Of a stretch of 64,000 bases of DNA, positions 13,189 through 24,900 are shown in pieces; the stretch's first letter is position 1; every line of letters starts with the position of its first letter. The position numbers and the translations under genes were made by a program. Origin of the DNA: Sphaerolaimus hirsutus (lineage: Eukaryota > Nematoda > Chromadorea > Monhysterida > Sphaerolaimidae). The stretch covers positions 11,534,701 through 11,598,700 of the forward strand of contig OZ038450.1 in NCBI GenBank assembly GCA_964036195.1, in the 5' to 3' direction. The notes beneath the pieces are model-generated. The model was given only the letters and a program-made list of their open reading frames with translations, was not told where the DNA came from and searched no databases.

Positions 13189-14625
13189 TGCTCAACATTT
13201 TCACATTTATGGAGCGATTACAGCTCGGACGTAAAATTCCAGCGTAAAATTCCATCGCAAAATTGATTACATGAAAGTGGATGATGATACAGGTCTGCAA
13301 TCTTCCATGGACAATAATGTTTATCAACACTTTCATTGTGACCAAGGGTCATCGTCCACGGTCACTTCTATTTGATTGCGAAAATTCAAAAATTTCGATT
13401 TTACGCTGGAATTTTACACCAGCAGAAGAAAAGTCAATTCTACGCTATGTCATTGCATGCAATCACCTAGCGTAGCTGATTTATCGATTGATTTTTCTTC
13501 AGCTGGCGTAAAATTCCAGCGTAAAATCGAAATTTTTGAATTTTCACAATCAAATAGAAGTGACCGTGGACGATGACCCTTGGTCACAATCAGGGTTCGC
13601 AAAATCTCAGAAAAGAATAAAAATTAAATAAAAATTAAATCGAAAATTGAAGAATAAAATAAAATAAAATAAAATGGAAAATTTCAAAATAAAAATAAAA
13701 ATTGTATAAAAATTCGAATTTTTGTAAAAAAATTTGTAAAATTGTAAACGAATTCATATTTTTCTAAAAATTGTATAAAAATTCATATTTTTTGTAAAAA
13801 AAATTTCTGTTGGTTATAGTTCAACCTGTTCATTTGCGGAGCTGGCGCAGTCCCAAGCCATGTAAAGTGTCAAAATGTCATATGAAATGGAATGGAAAGT
13901 GTCAATTTTCATGAAAATGTTGTGTAAAGTGTCAATTGTCATGACAAATATAAATTAAAGTGGAAACTGTAAAGCAAATTGTATCCAAATCTTATACTTT
14001 GTATCCAAATATTGTTGTTTTTGCAACCAAATCTTATGTGAACATTTGGATACAAAAACATAAGATTTGGAAACCAAATGATGCATGATGTTTTACAAAT
14101 GCGCCCAGCACACTCCAGTAATCCTTCTACTGAAAATGCAAACCATTCTTATCGATAATTGTAACTTAACACTGCAACTAGCTAACAATACCTACTGCAT
14201 GCAACTTTTGCAAAGTAATGGAAAAATTTGTCACATGTTTTTTTATGTTTAGGTCTAATTATCACATTTTTCTGACCTTGCAAGCAAGACTCTGATTTTT
14301 TGTAAAATTTCTGTAAAACTTTTGTAAAATTTTGTAAAATGGTCCATTTTATTATTTTATTATTATTTTGGAATAAAATAAAATAAAATGAAATGAAACA
14401 AGAATAAAATTAAAATAAAATACATTTTTATACAATTTGTATACAAATGATTTTTATAAAACCAACCCTGGTCACAATGAAGGTATTGATAAACATATTG
14501 TCCATGAAAAATTGCAGACCCGTATCATCATCCACTTTCATGTAATCAATTTTGCAATGGAATTTTACGCTGGAATTTTACGTCCGAGCTGTAATCGCAG
14601 CATTATGTCCATTGAATGTTGATTC
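13189..14625. repeat. Long palindromic element with a hAT element in one arm
   Basis: Left-arm sequence around CTCGGACGTAAAATTCCAGC is repeated inverted at 14535-14600, and 13344-13466 is inverted at 13467-13588. The palindrome centre is near 13466. The right arm is interrupted by the hAT copy at 13591-14470. Without that insertion the element would be about 560 bp and nearly all hairpin. Confidence 0.75.
13591..14470. mobile_element. hAT-like element (CAGGGTT), AATAAAAT array family, copy 1
   Basis: It starts CAGGGTTCGCAAAATCTCAG and ends AACCAACCCTG. A perfect 8-bp duplication GTCACAAT lies at 13583-13590 and 14471-14478. Subterminal regions are arrays of AATAAAAT and TTGTAAAATT. A family B-like segment, with CAGTCCCAAGCCATGTAAAG, sits near 13855-14120. 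It is closely related to the copy at 36594. Confidence 0.9.
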
Positions 14626-14660
14626 CAAAAGTGTGGACTGTCTGTGGAGTCTCAATGAGC

Positions 14661-15069
14661 TACCATATATCCTCAAAGAAGTCCCCCGGTGAGTTTTTTT
14701 TCGTCAGAGCTTTTAAGGGGGGAGTTATTCAAGGGTGGGAAGTTATTCAAGGGGGGGGGAGTTATTATTTCCTAACAACTTCAGGAAAACTTGCAGGTAG
14801 GTAGGTGTATACTGTATATACAGTGTGTAAAATACACACTGTGTATCTGCTTTCGCTGCTGTACGCTAACACTCTTTTGTCTTTTTTGTCTCACACACTG
14901 CACTGCATTTGCATTTCGTTCTTTTTACTTGTTGCACTATCTTCTCCACTGATCACAGAGGGGGGAGTTATTCAAGGGTGGGGAGTTATTCAAGGGGGGA
15001 CTTATTTTTTCGCCAGGGTTTTTGAGTGGGGAGTTATTCAAGGGGGGTCTTGTTGGAGGATATACGGTA
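14661..15069. mobile_element. Family A-related MITE with AGTTATTCAAGGGGG array
   Basis: The left end is TACCATATATCCTC and the right end GAGGATATACGGTA. Subterminal motifs are GGAGTTATTCAAGGGGGG rather than the CGAAATACCCCC of standard family A, so it is a subfamily with the same terminus and a different array. Confidence 0.7.
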
Positions 15070-15763
15070 AATAAAACTTAGGTATGTTAAATATTATTTT
15101 ATTTTGCATGTTGATTCTATCATCGTTCTGATCGTGAAGTCTCGGTTTTCAGTTCAACTTCCCATCAAGTTCATAATTACTATTTACAAAAGTTTCACAA
15201 TCAATGTATGTACATAAACATTCATTGTACCTAGTGACGATTTTTCAGGTGTATACAAATGTGGTTACAAATTACAGCTGTGGCTACAAATTACAGTTTT
15301 CCGGTTGCCTCTTTTACACTAATTACGAATTGCTCGCGGGCAATTTTATTTCTCCAAACAATCAGATCTTGTTTCTCAAACACTCGCCCTTATCGTCGAG
15401 TTGACTTCGCGATAAATAAATATGATACATCCGTACACATGTAAACACGGTAGTGTTGGTTTCTTAATACCTATATACCGTATATATATATACTGCAAGC
15501 TGGCGTAAATAGATCAAAATATGATCTCATTCATAAACGTTAATAGACGAGGTCGAATCGAAATGACATTTATAGCTCTCTATTGAGGAATGCGGGTAAA
15601 TTCGCACGAGCTGTTTTCACCTGCACCCCCCCCCCTCGACTGTAGGAGCTACCAGAAACAATGCATCATCCATTTGCGTACTTACAGCGCCCGTGCTGCA
15701 GTGCACCGCGCTGGGACCACGCGCGCCTGGCCTGGCCACTTAAAATGCTGGTCGCTTTAAAAA

Positions 15764-17017
15764 TACTGTATTTCCTTGAAATACCCCCAGGGGGTTTATT
15801 TTTTCAGAGTGGAAATTTTGAGGGGGGTATTTACAGGGGGGGGGGGGGCTTATTCGAGGGGGGGGGTTATTATTCCATCAGAAATTTTCGGGAATTTCAT
15901 AGTAAAGTATACGCAATTATGTACCCAAGACCAGGGTTGGCAAAATCTCAGAAAAAAATAAAAATAAAATAAAAATAAAATGGAAAATTGAAGAATAAAA
16001 TAAAATAAAATAAAATGGAAAATTAATAAAATAAAAATACAATTTTACTAAAATTCGAATTTTTGTAAAATTTTAGTAAAATTGTACAAAAATTCATATT
16101 TTTGTACAATTTTAGTAAAAAATTTACAAAAACTCGAGTGTCTGTAAAATTCTATACAAAGTTTTCTATCCTGTTGCTTAAGTTTCTAGCTGCCAATTTG
16201 CAGTACAGGGGCCTTGTTGTTCCTTTCAGTGTTGTGAATGAAAAATATTTTTGCTCAAAATTGAAAATTTTCACATCTTTTAATATATTGTCACCTTAAA
16301 AATCACTAATTTATGTAATTTTCATCCCATTTTCTTTGTTCCATACCTTGAAAAAGCCCATATATTGAACCCGCAAGCCCCCACCCACCGACCTCCCCCC
16401 AAAATAACAAATTTTTGACTCCGGCCCAGCCCCACGGACAAATCCAGCCCCTGTGATGGTCAAAATTCAAGATACCTACGTCACAACCCATGTCACACAC
16501 AAGTATACATTAAATTTTTTTGTATTCATCTACATGCTTCTCGCGTGCACTTTGTTTTATGGCTTTGCATCCAAGATTCTGATTTTTTGTAAAAATTTTG
16601 TAAAATATTTGTAAAATTTTTGTAAAATAGTTTCATTTTATTTTATTAATGACATTTCAGAAAAAAATAAAATGAAACACGAATAAAATAAAAATAAAAT
16701 ACAATTTTAATAAAAATAAACTACAATTTTAGTAAAAAGAAGTTTACTAAAACCAACCATGCCCAAGACCGGTAATAAATGTGACCAAATAGGATATATT
16801 GTACCATATCAACGTACATGGCTGCACAAACTAAGTATATGTGTAGCTGCAATGCAAACTGACTGTTATAAATACATCATGTACGTTGTATACATGATGT
16901 ACATCATTTCAGATGGGGGTATTTCGAGGGGGTGGTTTCCTCAGCTAGAAAACACCTGGGGGTATTTCGAGGGGGGGGGTATTCCAGGGGGGGGCGGTAT
17001 TTCGAGGAAATATGGTA
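15764..17017. mobile_element. Family A MITE interrupted by hAT-like copy 2
   Basis: The ends TACTGTATTTCCTTG and CGAGGAAATATGGTA are family A. The interior on both sides of the hAT insertion matches the uninterrupted copy at 33301-33747, including GGTATATGTGTAGCTGC-like and ACATCATGTAC segments. Confidence 0.82.
15932..16761. mobile_element. hAT-like element (CAGGGTTGG), AATAAAAT array family, copy 2
   Basis: It begins CAGGGTTGGCAAAATCTCAG and ends CCAACCATG. The 8-bp duplication CCCAAGAC lies at 15924-15931 and 16762-16769. AATAAAAT-type arrays fill both ends, while the central part differs from copies 1 and 3. No transposase. Confidence 0.88.
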
Positions 17018-18736
17018 TGCTGCCAAAAAGCTTATTTTATGTTCTGGGATTTTATGCTATGCTTTATATGCTTTACATTACGGTTTTTTACACTCTATTA
17101 GACTCTATTTTTTACACTCTTTTACACGCCAGCCAGCATGAAATCATCCCATACCCACCAAATGCTCCACTTTTTATGCCATTCTGCATCACTTTATATT
17201 TTGTCAGTGTAACAGTTTATATGCTGTGTAAAAATTTTTTGTTTCACTCTCAATTATTGCACACATTAAATGCAATCTAAGTACTTCAATTTACATTCTG
17301 TATGGAAAAAACATGTACACAAATGAATGGCAACAACAGCAATATGTATTAAATGTATACATATATATTCATATGTGAATTGTGAATCTGATGTGGTTAT
17401 GTGCAGATAAATCTTTAAAGCAGAAAAATGAAACAATAAAAAATAAAATGAACATGAATAATCATAAGGAGTAGCAGTAAATCAAATAAATACAATATGG
17501 ATGTTAATACATAAGAATAAATACAGAATACATAGAATATAAATACAAAAATAATTGGCTAACAAACAATTGGTGAACAGACATGTGGCCATGTAAACAA
17601 TGAATGGTGTTTACAAACATAGCTTGAACAGAAAGACTTGCACTCATACTTGAACAGAAAGAACATGGTAATACCTTGGTAATACCATGGTAACATTATT
17701 CTCACTGCAAAAAAAGTTTGTGAAAGTGCCAGGATGCTATTGAATTTTAACAAAAATGTCAGATTCACAATTTTTTGATAACAAGCCAGATGATTATGAA
17801 CAGAACAATATGCAAGCAACAATAATGGTTGGTTCTAGGTCATCATTCCTGAACCACTGCCTGAGTTGACAGAATGGTCAAATATTTACTTATTTCTCAT
17901 ACATTCTTTACATGCTTTCTAACTCAAGTGGATTTCATTTCTAATATGAGCCACCTCCAAAATGGGGACTGCTGCTCAATCTAACAGCTGCACTTCATTT
18001 GCAGCACCATATTGCACATTGTTAAACTGCATCATATTGCACACACACACATGATGGGTACCAGACACATTTTAAACTTTATGTGGTACCCAGCATTTGA
18101 CTCACCACATCCAATGATGGGATTTGGGTTAATGTCATTGATCATTTTCTCACAACTTACTGCACAGTTCATTGTAACATCCCTTTTATTTACATGTGGT
18201 ATAAAGAGTGCAGCATAAATGCAACATGCAAATTGTGTAAGAAATGTGTATGAAAAAGTGAGCATATAAAGTGTAGCACTTAATGGCATTTTAAATGTTT
18301 AAGTAGTAAATATGAGTGATATCGAACTTCAGCATAAAAACTGTGATTTTTTCTCACCAGCTAAAGTGCCTAGCAATTAAAACGATGCTAACTTCTCGCG
18401 GACATGCTTGAGCAGCCACACGCTCAAATGTCCAACTAAATATGAACGCACATATGTGTTGATCTAATTCTCAGTCACTTCACCGGTCACCATGGGCGGC
18501 GGCCGGCGGCTAGGCGGCTTGCGCGGGGCGATGCTCACAGCCGCTGCCGTCCCTGTCCCGGTGCGCTGCGCCGCTGTCAAACGAGCTACTATCGAAATGC
18601 ATAATGCCTCGCGTCGTCGTACGGCCATCCGGAAGAGCTGCAGTCGCTCAGAGCGCTATGATGACTGCTATTGATAATACAATAATGCACTGGGAGCGCT
18701 GATCGTGGCCGCACGCTGCCGCTTCGAGGCTGACGC

Positions 18737-18980
18737 ATGGAGACGCGCGCGCCTGGCAACTCGGCCGCGTGGGACAACGTGAGCAGCGTCGTCGACCCGT
18801 GGCACTACGAGCCGCTGCACCCCGGCCTCCAGCTGGGCATCATCGTGCTCATGGCCGCGCTCAGCATCGTCACCATGGTGGGCAACGCCATGGTCATGCT
18901 GTCGTTCTACCTGGACAAGGCCATCCGACAACCGACCAACTATTATATATTCTCGTTAGCCGCGTCCGATTTTATAATCG
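18737..18980 (+). CDS. mAChR exon 1 (N-terminus, TM1, most of TM2)
   Basis: The ATG at 18737 gives a short extracellular N-terminus with NVSS, then a hydrophobic helix ending VGNAMVML and a second helix with [11 protein letters not shown]. The donor is GTGCGT at 18981, phase 1; continuing past it meets a stop within about 40 bases. Joining to 19686 rebuilds [14 protein letters not shown], as expected at the TM2/loop boundary of this family. Confidence 0.9.
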
Positions 18981-21900
18981 GTGCGTTTTTACCTATTTTA
19001 TTTTCTGTATATTTACACCAGTAACCGTACGGTGCGACATCATAAAGGGCTGAAATCATGGCTGAAAAGTGCAAGGTAAACAATCGGCTTTCATATCATT
19101 CGGTTAAAGTTATTGTATGCACACAATTTGGTTCCAGAGTAAATAGATGAATGTCGAATTTGGTCCATTTGGATCCACAATAAATAATTGAATGTTTTTT
19201 GGGTTAAAATCCTCAGTTCAATTGACTCAGTTATGTTTTCCTTTTCCCTGTGTATACAAAAAGTTTATCATCCAGTGCCATATGATTCAGCATCAGCTCT
19301 ATCACCCATTTTTTCCACCAAACCCATTGCCCCAAAAGCATTTTTGGTTGAACAAAAAGTGATACTATTGAATGTGACACCTATACTCTCCCTGAATTCC
19401 ACAATAAACACCAGTTCACACGATTTTGAGGTATATAAATGTACCAATTTTCAGGTGAACAAAACGTATAGAACCGAATCATACGTTTCAAAGATATGTC
19501 GACTGAAAAGTCCAAAAACATTTCTTTTGCCAATCCGCTTTGGCATGTCGCCAACAAAAAGATGCGAATGGCAGCGGTTGTAATAAAAATGACATAAATA
19601 TGACCGACAAAACTGCCTGATGGTACTTCTACACAGTATTTATAACACAGTACACTTATAACTATTAGAATACTCACAACGGCAGGTCTGGAAGGCTTCC
19701 CCGTGTACACGTACCTGGTGCTGCGCAAGAACACGTGGGCGGCGGGCCCGCTGCTGTGCGACCTGTGGCTGTCGGTGGACTACAGCGTGTGCCTGGCGTC
19801 CATCTTCACCGTGCTGTGCATCACCATCGACCGGTACTGCAGCGTGCGGCACGCGCCCGTGTACAGACTGTGGCGGACGCGCGGCCGAGTGCTCACCATC
19901 ACGGCCGTCGTGTGGCTAGTGCCCACGTGTCTCTTCAGCGTGTGCATTTTCGGCTACCAGTGGCTCACCGGACTGCCGCAGAGGGTGCAGCAGCCGTGGC
20001 AGTGCTTTGTACCCTTCATGGACCACAAGTACCTCAATATGGCTCTTTATATTGTCTACTATTGGTCCGTTCTAGTCGTCATGCTGATATTGTACGCCGG
20101 TATATACAGGTTACACCTTCGCTCTCTTTTTTAAATAGGTATACACGCAACAAAAACGTTACGGTGACGTTGCAAAAACCGCAGGGCAGCGCGCGAGTTG
20201 CAATTGAAGGCGGAGGAAAAGCAGAGACGAATCGAGCGGATGCGGGAGATGTCGTCCACGCCCCAGCCGAGACGGCCGACCGCGTGCAGCGAGCCGGTCA
20301 TGGTGCTATCCGTACGTTCAAAGTGCCCCTGGCAAAACGCTTTGAACACACGTACTTCTGGCCAAGTTCAAAAAGTATATGTTAGGGTGTCAAAAAAATT
20401 TTTTACGGCGACTGAACTACGTTTTCTGTACTCGAGTACTTTCAAAAAGTATACGTAAAAGCGAGTACTGGTACTTTTTTCTGTGGAAACGTAAACGTTT
20501 TTTTTTCTCAGTACCCGAGTACGTATTTTGAGAGTAAAAGTAAATACGTTGTAACAACTATTGAAAATAGGCAAATCCTTTAAAAAACGTGCTAAATTTG
20601 AATCGAATTATACGCAGTCCGCTGGCGGGAACCTGGGGCACGGGCCGCCCGCTCCCGAACCCTTCAGCGCCTCGTCCAGCATACACAGCTCGGACGAGAG
20701 CAGCACCACGTCGTCTTCCGGTCATTTGGAGCCGCAACCGAAAGCGGTCAACACGAACAGCTGCGGCGCGCAGAAGAGGTTCGCCACCGCGGCGCCGAGC
20801 GTTGATATTCACATTTCTATATTACCACTTCGCAGACATGGAAAGACGAAAAAGAAACGGCACGTGGAGCCGCCCGGTTCAAATGCTTCATCGTTACAAT
20901 TGCTCAATTATCGCATCCACGTCACCTCTCGCCGAGTGCGACGATTATTCAGACGTGAGTAGGTCAGCCTTTATTTATGGTGATGGAAAGGCACCGGTAC
21001 CGGTACCGCAAATGGTTTGTGCGCGTACATACTGTAAAAGGAAACGTGATGGGAGGTGTTTCATGGCAGCTGTCTATGAATGATAATTATGCTTTTTGTT
21101 AAATCTGACACTAGGTAAGTTAAATGTGAGTAGGGAGTACCTATCTACATGTACATAGGTATGTATTTATAATAGCGTGGAATGATAGGATTATGCCATG
21201 CGGCATTTTCATGGTGGTAAAACGCTGGAACCAATGGATTGCGCTTAATGGTCGTTTATTCATTCTCCATATTCAGTCTCCATTCTCTTTGATCAGGATT
21301 GAAATTGTTACGAAACACAGCGACATGGCAAATGAATTTGGTGCAAACACGAAGGCTACCTACGCGAGCACCACCTGCTGCCGGACCGGCGCGGCTCGGC
21401 GGCCAACACGGACACGGCGCGGCGGCGCAGCAAGCAGACCACCAACGTGGTCAGCCAACACCCGGCGGAGCAGCTGCAGCAGCCGCACCCGACCGACCAC
21501 TGCAGGTCGGCGTCGATGCACAGACGCGTGGTGCCCGCCCAGCCGCTGCGCGAGTCGGCCAGCACCGACAACGACAATTGCACGGTGCACCAGCCGTTGT
21601 TGAAACACGACCACGGCGATGCGGACGAGCAGGCGGATCACGCACCCGACTCCAAGGTGACTTATCCCGCACAGATGTATTTACCTGTCCATCAGTAGGT
21701 ACTCCTGTTCCAATGAAAGCATTTTTCAATATGTACGACAGTACCCGTCGCAGGCAGAAAACTCGTCGTCGACGCATCAAATCCGGCCGCCGATCTCCGT
21801 GGAGGTGCAGGAGCCGTCGTCGCTCATCGAGCTGGAAAACACGGCGCCGTGCGTCTCGCCCGAACCGTCGGACACCGGGTGCCCGTGCAGCGCTAGCAGT

Positions 21901-24900
21901 TCACTCAGGTAAAGCGCCCGACGTGGATCAGTGGCGCTGCGCGCACTTGTGTACAGCCTAGCCTGATAGTGGTGAACTCATAAATCGGCTTTGAGCGCAT
22001 TTGAGTTTACCAGAATGAGTTGTCTGTCAACTGCAATCGATGGGGATGAAGAATAACTCGTTCCAGTCAACTCAAATGCATTTACCAAAATCTGGAAGTA
22101 ATCTAGTGCGCAGGAAAAATAGCACCCACGCAACAACACGGCAAGACCGCCGACGCAGGGAGAAGTCGGTCGCCGGACGCGTTGTGCACTGCGGCACCGG
22201 AGCCGGACCGGTTCGCGGCGCCACAGCCGCGACCGCGGTGCGCCGCTTCGGTCGCTTCTGCAGCGAGAAGAGCAACAAGCGACACTGCGCAGTCGAGGCG
22301 AGCCGCGCCGCGCTGCACCGGTGCATATCAACTCCACCCGGACGACGAGCGACAGTGATGCTGTCGGCGCACTGGGCGCCGGTGAGAAACGGCAAATTGA
22401 TCAGACAACAGGCGTTCGCTTACGATCCAATCATACGCGCGCACTTTATAGATTCGGAGTCATTTCCGAGGTGAGAATGTCGAATGTCCCTGAAAAACGT
22501 GAACTCACTTGTGAACTCCGCTTGTGACACGAAGATATAATGTAGTCAACACGTCAAATGGCATCTTTGATCACCCAATTTCCTACTCAGAAGCAACCAC
22601 AGTAGCTGCCAAAGCCGCACCGCTTCGAACTCGAATGGAGATGTTTATTATACTGCTGTCGCAGTGACGCCGAATACAGCGACATTTGGACCTAGATGCG
22701 ACAATGTTCTTCTACAACACAGCGAAGATGACAGGTAAATTCCTTTTAGTTTCACTTGTCAATGGTAAATGCCTAGCAGTAATGGCCAACGATGGGAAAA
22801 ACACAGAAACTCATTGAGTTTCTGTGTTTTTGTTTTACACAGAAACACAGAAACTCACTAATTTTGAAAAACTCAAAAGTTAAATGATTTGTTTTGGAGT
22901 ACACAGAAACGCAGAAAATACAGAAAAATTTTTTTGATGTTTTTATCAAAAGCACAGATGGACTAAACAACTTCCTGTATTGTCCTCGAAATACCCCCCT
23001 CAAAATGAACACTATGAATTAATAACCCCCCACCCAAAATTGAGTGTAAAGATAACGTAAACGACAAAAGCTGCGGTTCCGACAAAATCCGAGCAAGTGC
23101 AGAACACACGTTAAAACAATGACTGTGTTACTTTAGAACAGGGTTTAGAACACCATCTAGATAAACTGGTGGAAATAATACCTACTTGGGAAAATAATGT
23201 CATCCAAATTTAAATTCATCTCACGCACACCGTATGAAGAACTTAGGTACCCATCGTTGGAAATGGCTAAAGTAGAACAATAAAGATTTCACCGAGATCA
23301 AGTTAATATTATTGATATATAAGTTGAGCTGTGATACAAATAGAAGCATCGCTCAACGAAGTATGATAGTTGTGCACTCTTACTTTGTTCTCTACCAGTG
23401 TGAAAAGTATAAATACCAAATCGATCTATCAGCCAGTACGTAGTGATGGAATGGCGCCATGGCGCTGGCGCCATTTGAGGGCGCCAAAGGGCGCCGCGCC
23501 ATGGCGCCATTGGCGCTTGGCGCCCTTTTTCTGTGGCGCCCTTGGCGCCTGGCGCCCACATTCTGAAAGGCGCCATGGCGCCCTTGGCGCTTGGCGCCCT
23601 TTTTCCGTGGCGCCCTTGGCGCCTGGCGCCCTGCTTTTGAAGGGCGCCAAAAAGGCGCCAGCAGGGTTTCAAGGTGAGTGCTGTATAAATGGAAAAAAAA
23701 ATGAAAAACGCATTCATGGATGATCTGAATTCGCCAGAAAAATGGACGAAGTGGTGTGAGTGGGTATAAATCTTTTGTGCAACGGTTCATCAGATGTGTC
23801 TGACAGATGAGAAGATGAGAATGATGGAACGTTGAACTTGCAAAATCATCAATCAACGGATTCAAATCGTTGCAATTCCGTTTTTTTTGTCCATTTTGAG
23901 GAAACATGATTGGAAAAGTCAATTTGAAGTGAATGGATTGTTGTCAAATGACAATATCCATTGTGTTTGAATTGTCATGTGAATTTTACTAGAATTTTTT
24001 TGTTGCTAGTGTTGTCTTTGTTCATTACACCCTGGAGAACGCAAATTAAGTAGTGAATGCATGTACTAGGGTGCTGTAGAAACACTTTTAGCACACGCAG
24101 GGTGTTGTATGCACTTATTTATCCTGGCGCCCTTGGCGCCTGGCGCCCTATTTTTCAAATGGCGCCATGGCGCCCTTGGCGCTTGGCGCCCTCTTTCCGT
24201 GGCGCCCTTGGCGCCTGGCGCCCGCTTTCCGAATAGCGCCATGGCGCCCTTGGCGCCTGGCGCCCTTTTTCTTTGGCGCCCTTGGCGCTTGGCGCCCACT
24301 TTCTGAATGGCGCCATGGCGCCATTGGCGCCTGGCGCCCTTTTTTCTGGCGCTTTTCCATCACTACCAGTACGACATAAATAAAAAAATGACCGCTCACA
24401 TTTCAGTTACGACACCGCATCGGGCGAGGGCACCCTGGTCCGCCGCACGAGGCAAAAATCTCAACCCTCGTTAGGCACCGAGATAATAGAATCAGATGTA
24501 TCCACATCGGACATTTTCGGTCCATTGAGCGACCTACTGAGTTCTATACACGCGCCATCAGAGGCAGACGATAATAGACCATTCATGTTGAATGGGGAGA
24601 TTAACAATTCGTTTGAAATCGATGAACATGACAGCGACGGCGTCAGCTTGGAACAACTGTTCGACACCATTGTTACAGTTTGTTTCACATTTAAATTGCA
24701 TTAACAATTAGGTACATTTGGTCTCTAAATTCTCGAACTACCTCCAGGACTTGCTGCAGCAAGCGCAGACCAAAGCGGCAGCCATGAACAGCGAGCAAAG
24801 CCGTGGACACACTGAAACCGGTGCCTATGTCGATTCACACGACACTGTCTGCTACGAGTCCATTGAAGGCACTTCCATAGACGAGACGTTGGCTGACCTG

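Larger units (their letters stand above)
1..18480. other. Gene-free, transposon-dominated region
   Basis: I see no exon here with both coding character and usable splice sites. The stretch holds MITEs and hAT-like elements listed separately, joined by AT-rich DNA. Short GC-rich patches near 2390-2560, 10150-10320 and 10560-10700 resemble exon composition, but none gives a frame I could connect to a neighbour. A real exon could hide in these patches. Confidence 0.6.

Noticed and set aside
20779..20835. Small intron inside receptor exon 4
   Set aside because: Candidate donors there with the CGCAG at 20831-20835 break the frame, whereas the unspliced exon joins exon 5 in the correct phase.
22980..23717. 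Long open frames over the GGCGCC arrays in both strands
   Set aside because: They are translations of a 6-bp-rich repeat, open in several frames at once, inside a transposon with a target duplication.
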